A stretch of DNA of 64,000 nucleotides from assembly GCF_030247185.1 (NCBI RefSeq), contig NC_080571.1, positions 9,652,501-9,716,500 of the forward strand. Direction: 5' to 3'. This DNA comes from Malaya genurostris (lineage: Eukaryota; Arthropoda; Insecta; Diptera; Culicidae). Below the pieces are notes generated by a model. It made no database searches. It saw only the letters and a list, made by a program, of their open reading frames with translations, and had not been told where the DNA came from. Both the position numbers and the translations under genes were made by a program. Position 1 is the stretch's first letter. Every line of letters begins with the position of its first letter. Below are positions 24,801 through 35,242 of the stretch, piece by piece.

Positions 24801-26369
24801 ATGGTACATTCTGTTGTGTGTCTTTCTACTAATTAGTACCTTCGTGAATATGGTTTTCTGGAGAACGGTACATTCTAAGGGAAAATTCTTCGTTGCTTTA
24901 ATTTCTGGGAAATGATTTTCTAGAGAAAGTCGCACAACCATCATTGCTTTGGCTCTAAGAAGCAATACTGCAGAAAAAAATGGTTCGAACATTTTTCAAT
25001 ACTATTATATTACAGCGACGTGAAAACTCGATGTGAATGCTCCTTTTTTAATCTTACCATTGAAGTCAATCTACCGAATAGAGACAGCAGATCTATCTAG
25101 CTAATAGTTTTCGTAAATGAGATGACGTTACCCTAGATGAGTTAAGTAACGAAAAAATGAAAATTTGCGAAAAAAATCACTAGAGTCAAAACTCGAACCC
25201 GCAAACTTCTCCTAGTGCTCCTAGAAAGGTGTCACTCAAGTAGAGTTGAACTTTATGTTTGAATTGCTGTAGCAGTTCAACATGATGAGTAGAAGACGAA
25301 ACGTAAATGGAAGGGTGAAAAATCGGTACTAGTTTCCATGCCATATTTTGAACCACTACTAAATCTGCCGAGTCGAAGACGAATCGTATCAGTAGTTAAT
25401 TTACAGTTTCATTCCAATTTGAAATGTCATAGAAAATGTAAACAAACAACTGATAGTTGTAAATCAGGAGACAATGCAAAAACGGCTGAGTAATGAAAGG
25501 GATACTTCCGATTTACATACGATGCGGTAATTTGGGTAACTCAAGCGAGCTATAAGAAGAAAATGAATTCTTAGAACATGAATTCTATGTTAACGGCAAC
25601 AATATTTCCAAAAAGAAACATCAATCTTTATTTGATTTCTGATTGATACAACTCAAGGCTTCAACAGAAGCCTAAGAATCTGATCTTCCTGCGAACTAAC
25701 GATGCCGATAAAATCAACCAAATCGATCTTATTCCAAAATTCAGTTACTCAGTTGTACGAAATATATGCAGTTACAAATTGTGTAATTGACGGCAACTGG
25801 AATTGGCGTATTCCAATCGAATCGAATTATTCCGATCGAATGTAAAAATTGCCATTCTGTAGTTCGATCGAGTGATGCTTTTGTTTGGAAAACTCGAACT
25901 CGATCGAGATACAGAATGCAAAATTTCGCATTTGATCGAAATAATCCGATTCGAACGAAATACAGAATCGGGTTGTAGATTTTATTATCTTTTGCAAAAC
26001 AGAACAAAGCTATGCTAAGCTGTTGATGCTAAATTTGTTGAAAACCAGAAATATTTTTTATTATTCCCCGAGACCACTATTCGCAAGTATAAGAGTTCCG
26101 ACCGGACAATGACCTACATAATCCAGTTATTTGCGATTTTCTCGTTAATCCTTCCTAAATCGCTTCGAATCAAATATTTCTCATTCATTACAGCGCTTAC
26201 CTTGCATCCGTTTGAGCACCAGATCGGAATGTTCCCTGCACCGGAAAAATTCATCCTGACTGGCGGTGGAGTTCAGACTGGCCAAACTGAAGTGGCTTTC
26301 GTCTGTGACCAAGCTTATCCGTGCGCTAGCGCTGGATGTAGGACTACCTTTGCAGGAAATTTCACTCAT
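9880..26369 (-). CDS. KLHL5: Kelch-like BTB-BACK-Kelch protein of the KLHL1/4/5 group
   Basis: Probably a substrate adaptor for Cullin-3 ubiquitin ligase, or an actin-associated Kelch protein, in the cytoplasm. Minus-strand exons are 26369-26201, 20097-20037, 12074-11513, 11450-11260, 11191-10985, 10911-10724, 10661-10555, 10357-10235 and 10179-9880. All introns are GT..AG and the sum is 1908 nt (635 aa). The start is in the strong context gccaacATG (MSEISCKGSP). The BTB domain (about 50-160) is split by the two giant introns: LKRMQ / EYLQNEKLCDVILVAGLDGKR / VPAHRLVLSASSAYFSAMF. The BACK domain follows (about 165-270; QLHPSNCLGF, NVPNEQEVFHALMAWI). Six Kelch repeats then run from about 320 to 595, each with GG and a W (AVGGMDG, IVGGRDG, AVGGHDGWSYLATVERWDP, IGGRDG, LGGHDCPASN, AVGGYDG). 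A Ser/Thr-rich tail ends the protein. The repeat sequences match human KLHL5 best from memory. Paralogues KLHL1/4 cannot be excluded. Confidence 0.9.
12600..12700. repeat. Half-copy of a palindromic MITE
   Basis: The phrase tcggaataatc.gattcgaacg followed by aaatacagaatcgg (12659-12697) recurs almost unchanged at 25937-25972, inside the foldback element described there. Only one arm is clear at this site. Confidence 0.5.
12890..13250 (-). pseudogene. IS630/Tc1-mariner transposase C-terminal relic
   Basis: On the minus strand the text reads SRRGDHNWPPRSCDSTLCDF followed by FLWDHVKDKVFANNPASIPD. This is the third-catalytic-residue region of Tc1/mariner superfamily transposases, usually WPPRSxDLTPxDFFLWG. 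The preceding part (roughly HTSNETIDLLREKF) is in another frame, and the N-terminal half is missing. Non-functional. Confidence 0.75.
13453..16277. mobile_element. DNA element with 28-bp inverted ends
   Basis: GGGGAAGGTGTTCGGTTGCC at 13453 continues CGGCACCC; the reverse complement at 16277-16250 reads ggggagagtgttcggttacc and continues cggcaccc. Only a few positions differ. Related phrases (ggttaccgacaccc near 14830, gtgaccgacaccc near 15419, ccgataatcgaacacc near 16060) look like internal copies of the terminal motif. No transposase frame is visible. Target duplication is unclear (TA on the right side only). Confidence 0.65.
13554..14557. mobile_element. hAT-like non-autonomous element, 8-bp target duplication
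   Basis: It starts TAGTGATG and ends CATCACTA. A perfect 8-bp direct repeat, agcacgtt, lies at 13546-13553 and 14558-14565. Both ends are rich in attaatcgatta motifs, which may be subterminal transposase-binding repeats. It has no transposase. The TAGTG end and the 8-bp duplication fit hAT elements. It sits inside the 13453-16277 element. Confidence 0.8.
16648..17555. repeat. 25-bp direct repeat about 0.9 kb apart
   Basis: The same 25 bases (ending cagtgggttgttaaatga) occur at 16648-16672 and 17531-17555. They may be the target duplication of an insertion at 16673-17530, or two pieces of one repeat family. No element ends or coding frame were recognised between them. Confidence 0.4.
18111..18272 (-). 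repeat. Dispersed GC-rich-ended repeat, copy 2
   Basis: An inverted-orientation relative of the repeat at 7733-7952. It starts tagcggcgtacctagg and ends tctagacacgcccctgctag, so its two ends are inverted repeats of each other. The open frame crossing it is a by-product of this repeat. Confidence 0.55.
20786..20824 (+). repeat. Dispersed CACTAGGTGGATTAAAAC-type motif
   Basis: The phrase catcatcacactactaggtg then gattgaaacaggttttt is one of four copies. The others are at 55893-55927, 60601-60636 and, reversed, 6237-6252. It seems to be a conserved end or core of a dispersed repeat family. Confidence 0.5.
23325..23730. repeat. Fragments of dispersed repeats
   Basis: C-rich pieces (accctcccccttccccctg; gtaacgccttttatggacag) are followed by three copies of a ttggcataatg motif between 23665 and 23725. 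These look like truncated pieces of unrelated dispersed families. No gene. Confidence 0.4.
23760..24003. repeat. GC-rich island with several hairpins
   Basis: About 240 bases are far richer in G+C than anything around them. They contain several short perfect palindromes, such as cgggcaaacgcccg and ggccttcggcc, and the phrases tccctagctttgggtaatcc and cttccgacggcgggtagccg. The open frame across it (minus, 71 codons) is probably fortuitous. Origin unknown: a structured repeat or an inserted foreign fragment. Confidence 0.45.
24404..24699. mobile_element. MITE with CAGGCGCGTA ends, 296 bp
   Basis: It starts CAGGCGCGTA and ends TACGCGCCTG, exact inverted repeats. The flanks attctaaa (24396-24403) and attctagt (24700-24707) look like an eroded 8-bp duplication, which would fit hAT. 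It carries a second element in its middle. Confidence 0.7.
24450..24637. mobile_element. TA-flanked MITE inside the preceding one
   Basis: GGGGAGACCGGGACTAAATC on the left and, reversed, ggggagacaggggctagacc on the right form inverted ends. TA lies immediately outside both. It is about 190 bp with no coding capacity. It sits wholly within 24404-24699. Confidence 0.6.
25800..25976. mobile_element. Foldback (palindromic) MITE
   Basis: The left arm (25815-25875) and right arm (25880-25972) are near-perfect inverted copies: tcgaatcgaattattccgat pairs with tcgaatcggattatttcgat, and ccattctgtagttcgatcga pairs with gcattctgtatctcgatcga. Open frames on both strands arise from this palindrome. Confidence 0.7.
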
Positions 26370-27309
26370 GTTGGCTTTTTGTTTCTTGTATTTTTCCGCT
26401 TGTTTTCACTTCGTGCTGTACACTGAATTCCACTTTATGCACAGTACTAAACCAATGTTTTTTTCCACTTGGGTTACTATTTTCTTTGGTTTCTACCGTA
26501 GAGGAAATTCACTTGTCCATTTGTGACGATTCCTAGATTCAGACTGAGCACTACTGGCGCAATCCGTGGCCGCCTAGTATTTCTATTTTTGTTTTACCCG
26601 CTGAAAGCTGGAAAATCCCAGGAGCTGGCTGTTCCTTTCTTTGTCGCAAATAACAGCACCACGACGACAAAACTCATTATCTGCTCTCGAATAGGCCAGC
26701 CTGATCTCAACTCAGATACACAACACGATCACGGCAACAAGCGAGAAATAATCACAAGTTCACGGACCGCGATTCGCACATACAATGAACTCAGGGGAAG
26801 GCCCAGTCAGGTCTCAGACTAGAAAACAGATTCTGCCACGAAAGGAAGGCCAGTTTTGAAAAGTGGTGGAAGGATTGATGTTTTTTGCCCTTTTGCTTTG
26901 TGATTTTTACTCCCCCTTGCACACGGTTGCGATTGTGTTAGTGAAAATGTTTCAGTGAACGCACTCTCGTTTTGACAAGTCATTTTTAGCCAGAGATGCC
27001 AGATTAGCAGATTTGCACATAAAACGGCAAATTTCTTATAAATGCTTACCAATATTTTTATAAAAGAAGATTCTACAGATTTTCTAGTATTTTTGCAGAT
27101 ATGCAGCAGATTTTCGGTGTTTTTTACAGACAGCTAACAAAAGTTGCAGACTTTTGAAAAATGATTTGTTTATTTTGCTCACTACAGAGGGTAGTATTTT
27201 TTGGAGCATTTTGACCTGGCTTCCAGTATCTGAACTAAAACGAAATGAAAATATACAGGCGAATTGAAAGCAGAATTAACCGATGTGGGCTATTCACTTG
27301 AAGCACTAA
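26370..27309. other. KLHL upstream region
   Basis: Upstream of the KLHL start codon on the minus strand. It is less AT-rich near 26520-26830, with several short non-conserved frames. A fragment beginning ccagagatgccagattagca (26990) resembles the end of the hAT family at 38177 and 52700, but no second end is found. Confidence 0.35.
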
Positions 27310-28431
27310 CACAGACTAACAGACAGGACACTCAAATTTGATTCTCCAATCATTTTAACGGTCATTTCGAATATTCCATTATTTGGGACAGTACTCACAT
27401 GTGTCATGATGGCGCCACGTTACCCTATCAAAAACATCATGTCTGTCATCTAAACTGTCTTTATTTTTTTCATTTACCAACAGAGTTGCCATTCATACAG
27501 AATTACCTGTAATGTATTGATTTGTATACGTCCATGCGAATTTCATGCAGGATACAGATTTAATACATATTGCCAAAGATAAACTGAAGATTACAATGTT
27601 CCATACGTTTCATTGAAAAATGTTGGGTCAGTAATCGTGAACCAGTTGGTTCAGTAATAATGTAATTTTATTGACCCTCCGTTAACAAGCGTCGACTAGT
27701 TCCGACAAAATGCCATGGAAACTATACAAGTTAGAAAGGAAGCACACATATGTTTACATTCAGCATATAATGATTTCTTGCCACAACTGATGCTTCATGG
27801 GATGAGGCTATAACAAACTAAATAAATTCTAGACAATGGTTCTAAGTAGTTTTCACTTTCTTATTCTAAGAATCACTGATATAAAGCGAAATTTCTCAAT
27901 ATCGTTCATACTGTAACTTGATATTTTTCCAAACATAAACAATCATTGTCATAGTTGAGTTTATCTTTCATATTGCCTAAACTATATACATAATTGCGCC
28001 TACTTCTCATCCTCCAACTCAATAAAAAATCGAACCCGTTTTGTTACAATATTTACTTGCTTCTGGTTTGCCGCCACTTAATTTCGGGTGAAAACTACCA
28101 ACACAATAAAAAATAGTCTAGATGAACAAATTTGAGTCGAATAAATGGTTACCCTCCAACATCAAGAAAAAGTTAAATATATTATCAACGTAATCCAATA
28201 AAACATTGTGACGATACATTTTCAAATATTTTGATGAAATCAGGCATCCCTGCAAGCAGCTGATCGGTGTTGACAAACGAGGGGAAACCAACTAGTAAAA
28301 AAACTTTTACATAACACAAGGGGTGTACAGATAGTAAATAGTTCGCGCAGTACAATATAGGTGGAACTAGTGCATCACGAAAAATAATTTGTATTAGAAT
28401 TTACTCATACTGTCATGTCTGTTAGTCTGTG
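27310..28431. mobile_element. DNA transposon family copy A (CACAGACTAACAGACA ends)
   Basis: It starts CACAGACTAACAGACAGGAC and ends, reversed, cacagactaacagacatgac. A perfect 7-bp duplication gcactaa lies at 27303-27309 and 28432-28438. It is 1122 bp with no transposase. A shorter, interrupted copy B lies at 53293-54548. Its inner text around 27480-27580 resembles the CAGAGATGCC hAT family. Confidence 0.8.
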
Positions 28432-28438
28432 GCACTAA

Positions 28439-30062
28439 TTTATGTTGGATTCATTTCTCAGCTGATTTTTTTTAATTATATGTAAGAATAAAGAATAACT
28501 CAGACGCATGATCCACGAGCCGTACCAAGTACACAAACATGCGGTCATTGGACATTGAGAGTAAAGATTATTGAGCAATCAACAGTTTGTGTGTTGCTGA
28601 TCTGTCATTTTGCTTTACCGAGCTCGATTTGGTTTTAAGTGTGTAGGAGGTTGCATGGTTTCATGTTTTATTGAAGTAGTAAGATGCTATTTATCCTAGT
28701 CGAGAAATAATTAATTACCTTATTTGATGCAATAATATAGTAACAAAAATATATATGATCGATTCATGTGCAAGTGACGCTTAAATTTCAGTTACCTTTT
28801 CACTTTGTTTTTTATATTTTTTCGTTAGATTTAGTGTTATTGCAATTGAATCAATGCGTTATTTCATTTGATTTGATTTCATTCATTTGAAACGAAGTGA
28901 CATTCATATGAATGAAAGAATCTGACGGCATCGGTATACAATATCGTTTTGATGTATATTCCAAATTAATGTAGTATTGGAGCAAATTCAGCAGCTAGAA
29001 GTTCTATATGGAAGATCTATAATAGAACCGAAACTGGAACAAACGTTGCCCTAGCAAGCCGTTCTATAATAGAACCGAAACTGGAACAAACGTTGCCCTA
29101 GCAAGCCGTTCTAGTTTTATTTATTTGACCAGTACTACGATGCCGTTCTATTTTTTTTGTATATTTGAAACACGAGTAAAACGCTGCTGGGGCTGCCAGT
29201 TTTTCTTGTTATAAAATTCAGATTTGTAGCTGACATAAATTATGAATCTAGAACTAGAACACTACTGAATATGCCCTTAGTTCAATATGCAGGTATGTTC
29301 TGTTATGCACACAGAAAATAAAAGCTACCCATTATTTGACAACTTTTTATTAATTTTCAAGTTGTTTCGGGTCTTTTCTTTTGTTCGCTCTTTCCACTGT
29401 TATCAAATCATAATAAACTAAACAACCCAACAACGAGAATTTTATTCAATTAGCTAATACGAAAACTGCTACAACCTTTGTTTTTTTGAACCAAAAGTTC
29501 AAATAAAAGGGGCTGATTCGGCTTAACCAGGTTAAGTAGCCCATTTTTAAGTAATTATATACACTTGGAAGTTCACCCGATGAAACCGAATGAACTTCTA
29601 AGATGCTTCTAGAATACATTGCTTAGCTTCTATGCAGCGAGAACGTTCACACGGAACTTGCTTTGTACTTTCAAGTTGCCGAAAGTACCACGCGTACTCT
29701 TAAGCAACGAGAAAGTTAACGCGAAACTTGTTCTATACTTCGAACTGTCAAAAATTATCAGGTGTCAACTTATGAGAACTAAAAGAAGCACGGTGAATCG
29801 TAACAAAAACAGATACTATTATTTCGGTGTGCTTACCTTTATCACTGTATCAGTTCTAAATCAATTTTGTAAACCTTTTCATGTTTTCCCATAAGTTGCT
29901 GCCAAATTTTAATGTAACATCGGCCTATGATACATTAAAATTTGCATAGATTACCCTTTACCCCAAATCACATAATTTTAACACAATACAATTATAAAAC
30001 CGTCTTCAAATAACTTGCTGAAGCGAAAGTTTACACTCAGTTAAATTATTAGCATAGTGTAT
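28439..30062. other. Intergenic DNA between copy A and Fip1
   Basis: AT-rich, with a 47-bp tandem duplication at 29016. A 91-codon frame at 29619 has no recognisable features. Nothing else supported. Confidence 0.4.
29016..29109 (+). repeat. Perfect 47-bp tandem duplication
   Basis: Two adjacent identical 47-base units (29016-29062 and 29063-29109), each containing aatagaaccgaaactggaac. The identity points to a very recent duplication or an assembly artefact. Confidence 0.9.
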
Positions 30063-30068
30063 TTTATT
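30063..30068 (-). terminator. Polyadenylation signal, Fip1
   Basis: AATAAA on the minus strand, 60 bases after the Fip1 stop codon, giving a very short 3'UTR. Confidence 0.6.
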
Positions 30069-30127
30069 TATGCACATTCATTTGTAAAATGGGAAATTAC
30101 AATCATTAATACAAATTTCGTTACTCT

Positions 30128-31842
30128 TCAATCACTTTCCTCCTTATCCTTGCGGTGAGACTTTTTCTTATCTGAACGACTACTATGGCGCTCACGTTCG
30201 CGACTGCGAGATCTTCTTCTAGATTTCGACTTTTCACGACTACGCGAGCGTTCTCGATATCTGCAATACACGAAAAATTTTAGTAGTTGAAAATATTTCA
30301 AAGAACTATTCATACCTTTCTTTGTGACGATCCGATTTAGAAGCACGTTTATCTTTCTCGGAATCCCTTTCAGGTTTTTCACTTCGGGAGCGCTCTGACT
30401 CTACGCTTTCGCTCTTAAGAAACATTTCCCGATCTCTATCTCTGTCACGATCTCGACGATGATCACGTTCGCGGTCGCGTGTTTTACCATGATGTTCACG
30501 ATCACGATCACGGTCACGGTCTCGGTCACGTTCTGTACGATCCCGATCATGATTGCGCATCCCAGGAGGACCCATTCCAGCATGTCCCATACCCATTCCT
30601 GGTTGCATAGGTGGGGGCATCATCTCCATGTGCGGAGGAATACCCATTCCAGGCGGAAGCATTGAGGGTGGTGGCCCTGGCGTAAGTGTTTTGATGCCGT
30701 GAGGTTGCCAGGAACTTTCCTGATTCCACTGTGATTCCTGCGTTGGTTCGTATCCGTAATCACCGTAGTCTGGCTCGTTATGATAAAATTCGGGTGGAGC
30801 TCCAAATGGCGGAGGACCCATGGATGGATCATATTTGTTAGAAGAACGACTGTACTCGCGACGATCGGCAGTCATAACTTGAATAACGTTTTCTTTAGGA
30901 TGTCTGGGCATCATATCTCCATCGACTCGCGGATGCATATTCATACCACCGATTACGTCAATGCCATTATTCATCTTTCTTGGAGGGGGCGGTCCCTGTC
31001 TCCAGTGTGGCTGTGGCTGAGCCGCTTGAGGATTATTTACTGTTAGCCCTTGCAAACCCACTCCACTTTCATGCATTCGCATACGTTTTTGACGCTCACA
31101 ATAAGCTCTCCATGTTTCTTCATTGAATCCATAATTGAAGTAATCGGTTATATCTGAACCAGGTTTTCGCCATGGTTTCTCATCCAAAGAATCAATGCTG
31201 AATTCGTGTGCTGGAACACCGTTAATCGTACCAACGCTTTCGAACTCATCGATACTAAATTTTCCAGATGGTTGTTTTGCTTTGTCTTGCCCTGGTGCAG
31301 TTTGTGCAACTTGTGGTGGAACTATCGGACCCCTTGGTTTAACTATATTATAAGTCGGGCCGGATTTTATGTCCCCTATCACTACATTTATATCATCATC
31401 ATCATCGCTGTCATCAGTATCCGTTTCACCGTCACTCCGTTCGTGTCGTTTTTCTTGTTGGCTTTCATCTTCCTGTAGCTGGGAATCATCTTCACCTTGC
31501 TGAAAAAATAGGTAACAAAGCAGAGGATGTAACCAACCATTCGATACCTATTACTACAATGCATTTGCTTACAAATTCATCGTTTTGATGTTCGGTTTCT
31601 TCTCTTGTCTGAACATCACTTGAATCCATTGCATTATCGTCAGCCTCGTCATGATGGTCCCCATCCGAAAAACTATCATGTGATCGTTTCGCTTTATTTT
31701 GACCATCCTCCTTGGACTTATCCACTTCTTGCTGAGGAACAACACCGAAAGTATCATCTTTTTCGCCAACTACGGTTTCATCTTTTCCCTCCTGATGCGC
31801 GTTCCCGTACAACCAACTATCCTCATTACCCTCGTCTGCCAT
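30128..31842 (-). CDS. Fip1: Pre-mRNA 3'-end-processing factor FIP1
   Basis: A subunit of the CPSF cleavage and polyadenylation complex in the nucleus; it bridges poly(A) polymerase and U-rich RNA. Minus-strand exons are 31842-31573, 31499-30316 and 30260-30128. Both introns are GT..AG and short (73 and 55 bp), and the sum is 1587 nt (528 aa). The start gives MADEGNEDSWLYG; an upstream in-frame ATG at 31884 is less likely. An acidic N-terminus includes DTDDSDDDDD (residues 117-126). The Fip1 signature lies at about 190-235: LDEKPWRKPGSDITDYFNYG then FNEETWRAYCERQKR. A Pro/Met/Gly-rich stretch follows, then arginine-aspartate repeats (RDRDRDRDRE) and a C-terminal RS-type region, as in vertebrate FIP1L1 and fly Fip1. 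All diagnostic parts are intact. Confidence 0.95.
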
Positions 31843-31884
31843 AGTTAACAAAGAATAGCCTTTGTTGAACACTAGATACAACAA

Positions 31885-33885
31885 AACGCAATGCGAATAA
31901 ATTATACTCTTTAGAAAACTTTTTTATCAACCATTTACGTGAAAAGTTGGATGTTTAAATTAGCTTGATCTAATGACATGGGTTTGACATCTCTAATGGG
32001 CTAACTCGGCTAACTCACCTAACATCTTGTCTAAAAATGCTTATATCACGCTAAAAGATATCTATACGAAAATGAGTTTTTTTTAATACCGTTCTCGTTT
32101 ATTGATCAGAGCAGCCCGAGAGCTGACCCATAGTCGCCAAGACAACTTTTGATGAGTTTGTTTTAGCAACCTGGGGTCGCTCTAGTTCGGACTCAATGCG
32201 CGTAGTTTCGCTCTGAAAATTTTCTCGGGTCGCACCACGCATCCATGTGAGTTTGTTTATTTTTTTATATGAGTTGTTGTTTAGGGCGCGTACCAAGTGA
32301 TCGTTTTGCTCGGAGTCAGAGTCGCCCGCGTGTAGGTTCTAAAACGAAACGGTATAAGTTATTATAGCACTGGAAGAATGATAAGTTGGTTGTCAAAAAC
32401 TGAACTCTGAAGGCGAATGATCATATCGTAATAGTAATCCACATTATCAGATCCGAATGAATTCCGAACAAATTCCGAATTGGTGCGAAATTTTCATTCG
32501 GAATTCCATCTGTAATCATACACCCAGAAAAATATTTTGTAACATCAGCCTGGTACAGAGTCAAAACAATGATTTGTTGTATTGCTCTGGTACCAACAAA
32601 ATACGAGTATGTATTAATTGATAATTTAGTTAATATGAAATTAAAAAATATATATTTTCAACAAAAAGCAGTATTGTTGGTTGTTTCATGCCATTAGTTT
32701 TTTTTATTCAAATCAAAAGTTGATAGAATCAAAATCAAACGTCAGTTCAGAAACAAAAAATTTAATTTTTGAAACAAGCAGGCCTGATTCTGCGTATATA
32801 TATATCATTACGAAAAAATTCCAACTCCAATTCAACAAGCGATTCCGAATGAATTTCGCCTCCAACCGATTGGTTCGGAAATCTATTCGAATTGAGTGAG
32901 AAGATGCGAACTGAATTGTCAATTCGTTTGCTTCTCATTCTTTGCCGATTTTGCCCGTTTGCGTGCTGATTTTCAGTTTATTTCTAATGAAAAAAAAATT
33001 GAATATATAAATTTAAATCTTAAACACATTCATAAAATGAGCGAAACATCAATGACATTTATAATGTCTGTCAATCGGGTTGATCGTGCACCCAGAAACG
33101 AGTTGTCGAATAAGAATTCATTGCTCATTCCGCCATTTCGATGTGGGAATTAGTGTTAGGAAAAAATCGAAATTTTTGAAAATCGCGACTGGAAAAAAAA
33201 TCGATCAGAAAACTCACTGAAGAAAACCTTCACTACTGTTTTCTTTTTGCAAATGCGATTTCACTCAAACTGATTTCATATTGCAAAAAATCAGTTGTGA
33301 AAAGTTCATTAGCGAACATTATCCTCGATGATATTTAGGATAAACGTTCGCACTTATGTGATACTCGAACGAAAGATTGTTGGGAAATGAATTTTCATTG
33401 CTGTTATATTTTACTCTTTTGCTGAATACATGAATAAATTCGATTCAATAAACAAAAACTGAACTTTTCTGAAAATGTTCAGATTCTTCTCCCTTTCGAT
33501 TATCTCTTTATCGACATTTGTAAGGGTTTCACTGACAAAAAATCACTTGGGAACATTGAAATTAAGAGTTTTGTGGATGCTTATTTCATTGATTAAAATT
33601 TTGGAAATGATTTTTTCAGTCACTTACACTTGTTTGGGAAATCTCTTGAACTGATTTTTCACGAGTGATAGTGAAATTAACTTTTCTGATTACGATTTTC
33701 CCAACACTGATATTAGTAACTAGATCATATAAACAACTGGGTTTAAAGATTAATAATAATTATTTAATTGTGTAATTAATTTATCTTGCCCTATACGATT
33801 AAACTCGTGTTTTACCAAAAATTGAATTTCAAGTGTTTCGATTTGACCGTAAATAAACTACACATGTGATTCACTATTTTAGTAT
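31885..33885. other. Fip1 upstream and intergenic DNA
   Basis: AT-rich. A probable MITE lies at 32086-32356: it starts taccgttctcgttt, and its reversed right end is taccgtttcgtttt. A second pair of ends (agtgttaggaaaa near 33155 and, reversed, cagtgttgggaaaa from 33714) may bound an eroded hAT-like element, but no target duplication was found. No gene seen. Confidence 0.4.
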
Positions 33886-35110
33886 CTCTAGATGTAACTG
33901 TTGAAACTAGGGGCTGGAGTCCACTAGGAGATTGATAGTATCTATTAGCTCTCTCCGGACAGTACCAGCCTAGATGCTGTGTGGAATCTGGCGGAAAAAA
34001 TGAACCAAGAATAGATCCACTGGGTTCCTGCTTCCATGTCGTAAAAGGCGACTTTTGCAGGAGTTTCTTTTTCCTTTCAGTTATCAGATATTTTCAATGT
34101 TTCACTTCTGATTACTCTATTTTACTAAATTATCTCTGTATTCAACCTATCAGTTTTCGTCTAGCTTCAGAGAAAAGTTTTATTTGGAATGTTTTCTTCT
34201 TCCATGTTATTGATTGTCTTTCAGGATTATAAATTGAATGATAAAAATCAACTATTGCGCAAATCCGTTGATATTACAAAGTTAATAACAGAGATAACAT
34301 ATATCGGTATATTGAAAACACTTGATATTGATATTTCAAACAATCTATTAATATTGATCCTGCCCAGATCAACCAACACAACCAATTGATAATTTTAATA
34401 AATAATTAAAACAATAAACCGAAAATAATAAAAAATCAAGACGCGCGTGAAATCTGCTGACCTTTATTTGGTGATTTAAAATGATTTTATAACAACTGTT
34501 AAGAATATGTCAATGCAATGAATCAACTATTTTGTCTAAATCCTATTCACTCGTTTATTTTGTATCACGTAATTTCATTTATAAAAAATAGGGAAGTTTT
34601 TATTCTTTACGCGAAAGTATTGCAAATTTTTCTTTAGTTTCCTCGAATAAGAGCTGTGAATCAAGAATTCCCGGGGTTTCAATATGGGATATTGTTGAAA
34701 CGTTCACTCGGGAAGTCAGTGAGTTTAGTGGTGCATCCGAGCATCTTGAAACCGGAACATACTGAGTCGCGCGCGAAACCGATACTAAAATTTTTACTAA
34801 CAAATATCCTTCTCCCGTGACACTTGTGGAGTGCGCAGTAGTATATACGGCCTCTAGTAACAACAAGTGTTGGACTAACATCCCTTCCCATTTCTTAGAC
34901 GATCTACGTTCGGGCCTGACCGGCACCGGTACTGATCAATGGATTCTGGGATTACCAGAAGATGTACATTGAAGGATGATTTACCAGTCCCAGGTCAGAT
35001 CATCTAGAAACTCCCTGTACAATTTCAGCTAATCCCGATCAGTAACGGAGTAGCAACCAGGAGTGGTCGCTCAAGCTCAAGCTCAAGCTCTAGATGTAAC
35101 TGTTGAAACT
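33886..35110 (+). mobile_element. Non-LTR-type insertion flanked by a 23-bp target duplication
   Basis: An exact 23-bp direct repeat (ctctagatgtaactgttgaa + act) lies at 33886-33908 and 35088-35110. The insert (33909-35087, 1179 bp) begins aggggctggagtccactagg and ends in a short tandem tail, gctcaagctcaagctcaag. The long target duplication and simple-repeat tail are features of non-LTR retrotransposition. The body has no reverse transcriptase, so it is internally deleted or a non-autonomous derivative. The 108-codon minus-strand frame at 34600-34926 lies in its 3' part and is probably fortuitous. Confidence 0.65.
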
Positions 35111-35242
35111 GTAGAGATATTTTACTAAGCTATGGTAATGCTAGAATGTATTATAAACGAACCATTTCTTCTATCGTTTTCGCAAAAAATTGTTCTATAT
35201 AATTTTAACTTTTCATGTAATTACGAAACTTAACCTATTCGG

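Larger units (their letters stand above)
20098..26200 (-). other. KLHL intron 1 (6.1 kb)
   Basis: Bounded by donor gtaagcgctg (complement of 26200) and acceptor catcttgcag (complement of 20098). It separates the N-terminal 56 codons from the BTB core. It holds degenerate repeats (20.5-20.85 kb), a GC-rich island, a MITE inside a MITE, and a foldback element, all listed separately. Between 20.85 and 23.3 kb nothing beyond AT-rich DNA is recognisable. Confidence 0.85.

Noticed and set aside
24643..24992. Open frames on both strands at 24.6-25.0 kb
   Set aside because: They cover the right end of a MITE and a degenerate ttctgggga-type repeat; no coding features.
25180..25270. Second tRNA/SINE-like segment (actcgaacccgc)
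   Set aside because: The B box is imperfect, there is no A box at the right spacing, and no tail was seen.
33150..33714. hAT-like element with CAGTGTTGGGAAA ends
   Set aside because: The ends are similar (agtgttaggaaaa / cagtgttgggaaaa), but the left one is eroded and the flanking 8-mers do not match, so it is mentioned only inside the intergenic entry.
34600..34926. 108-codon minus-strand frame
   Set aside because: It is antisense in the 3' part of the 33.9-35.1 kb insertion; there is no recognisable domain.
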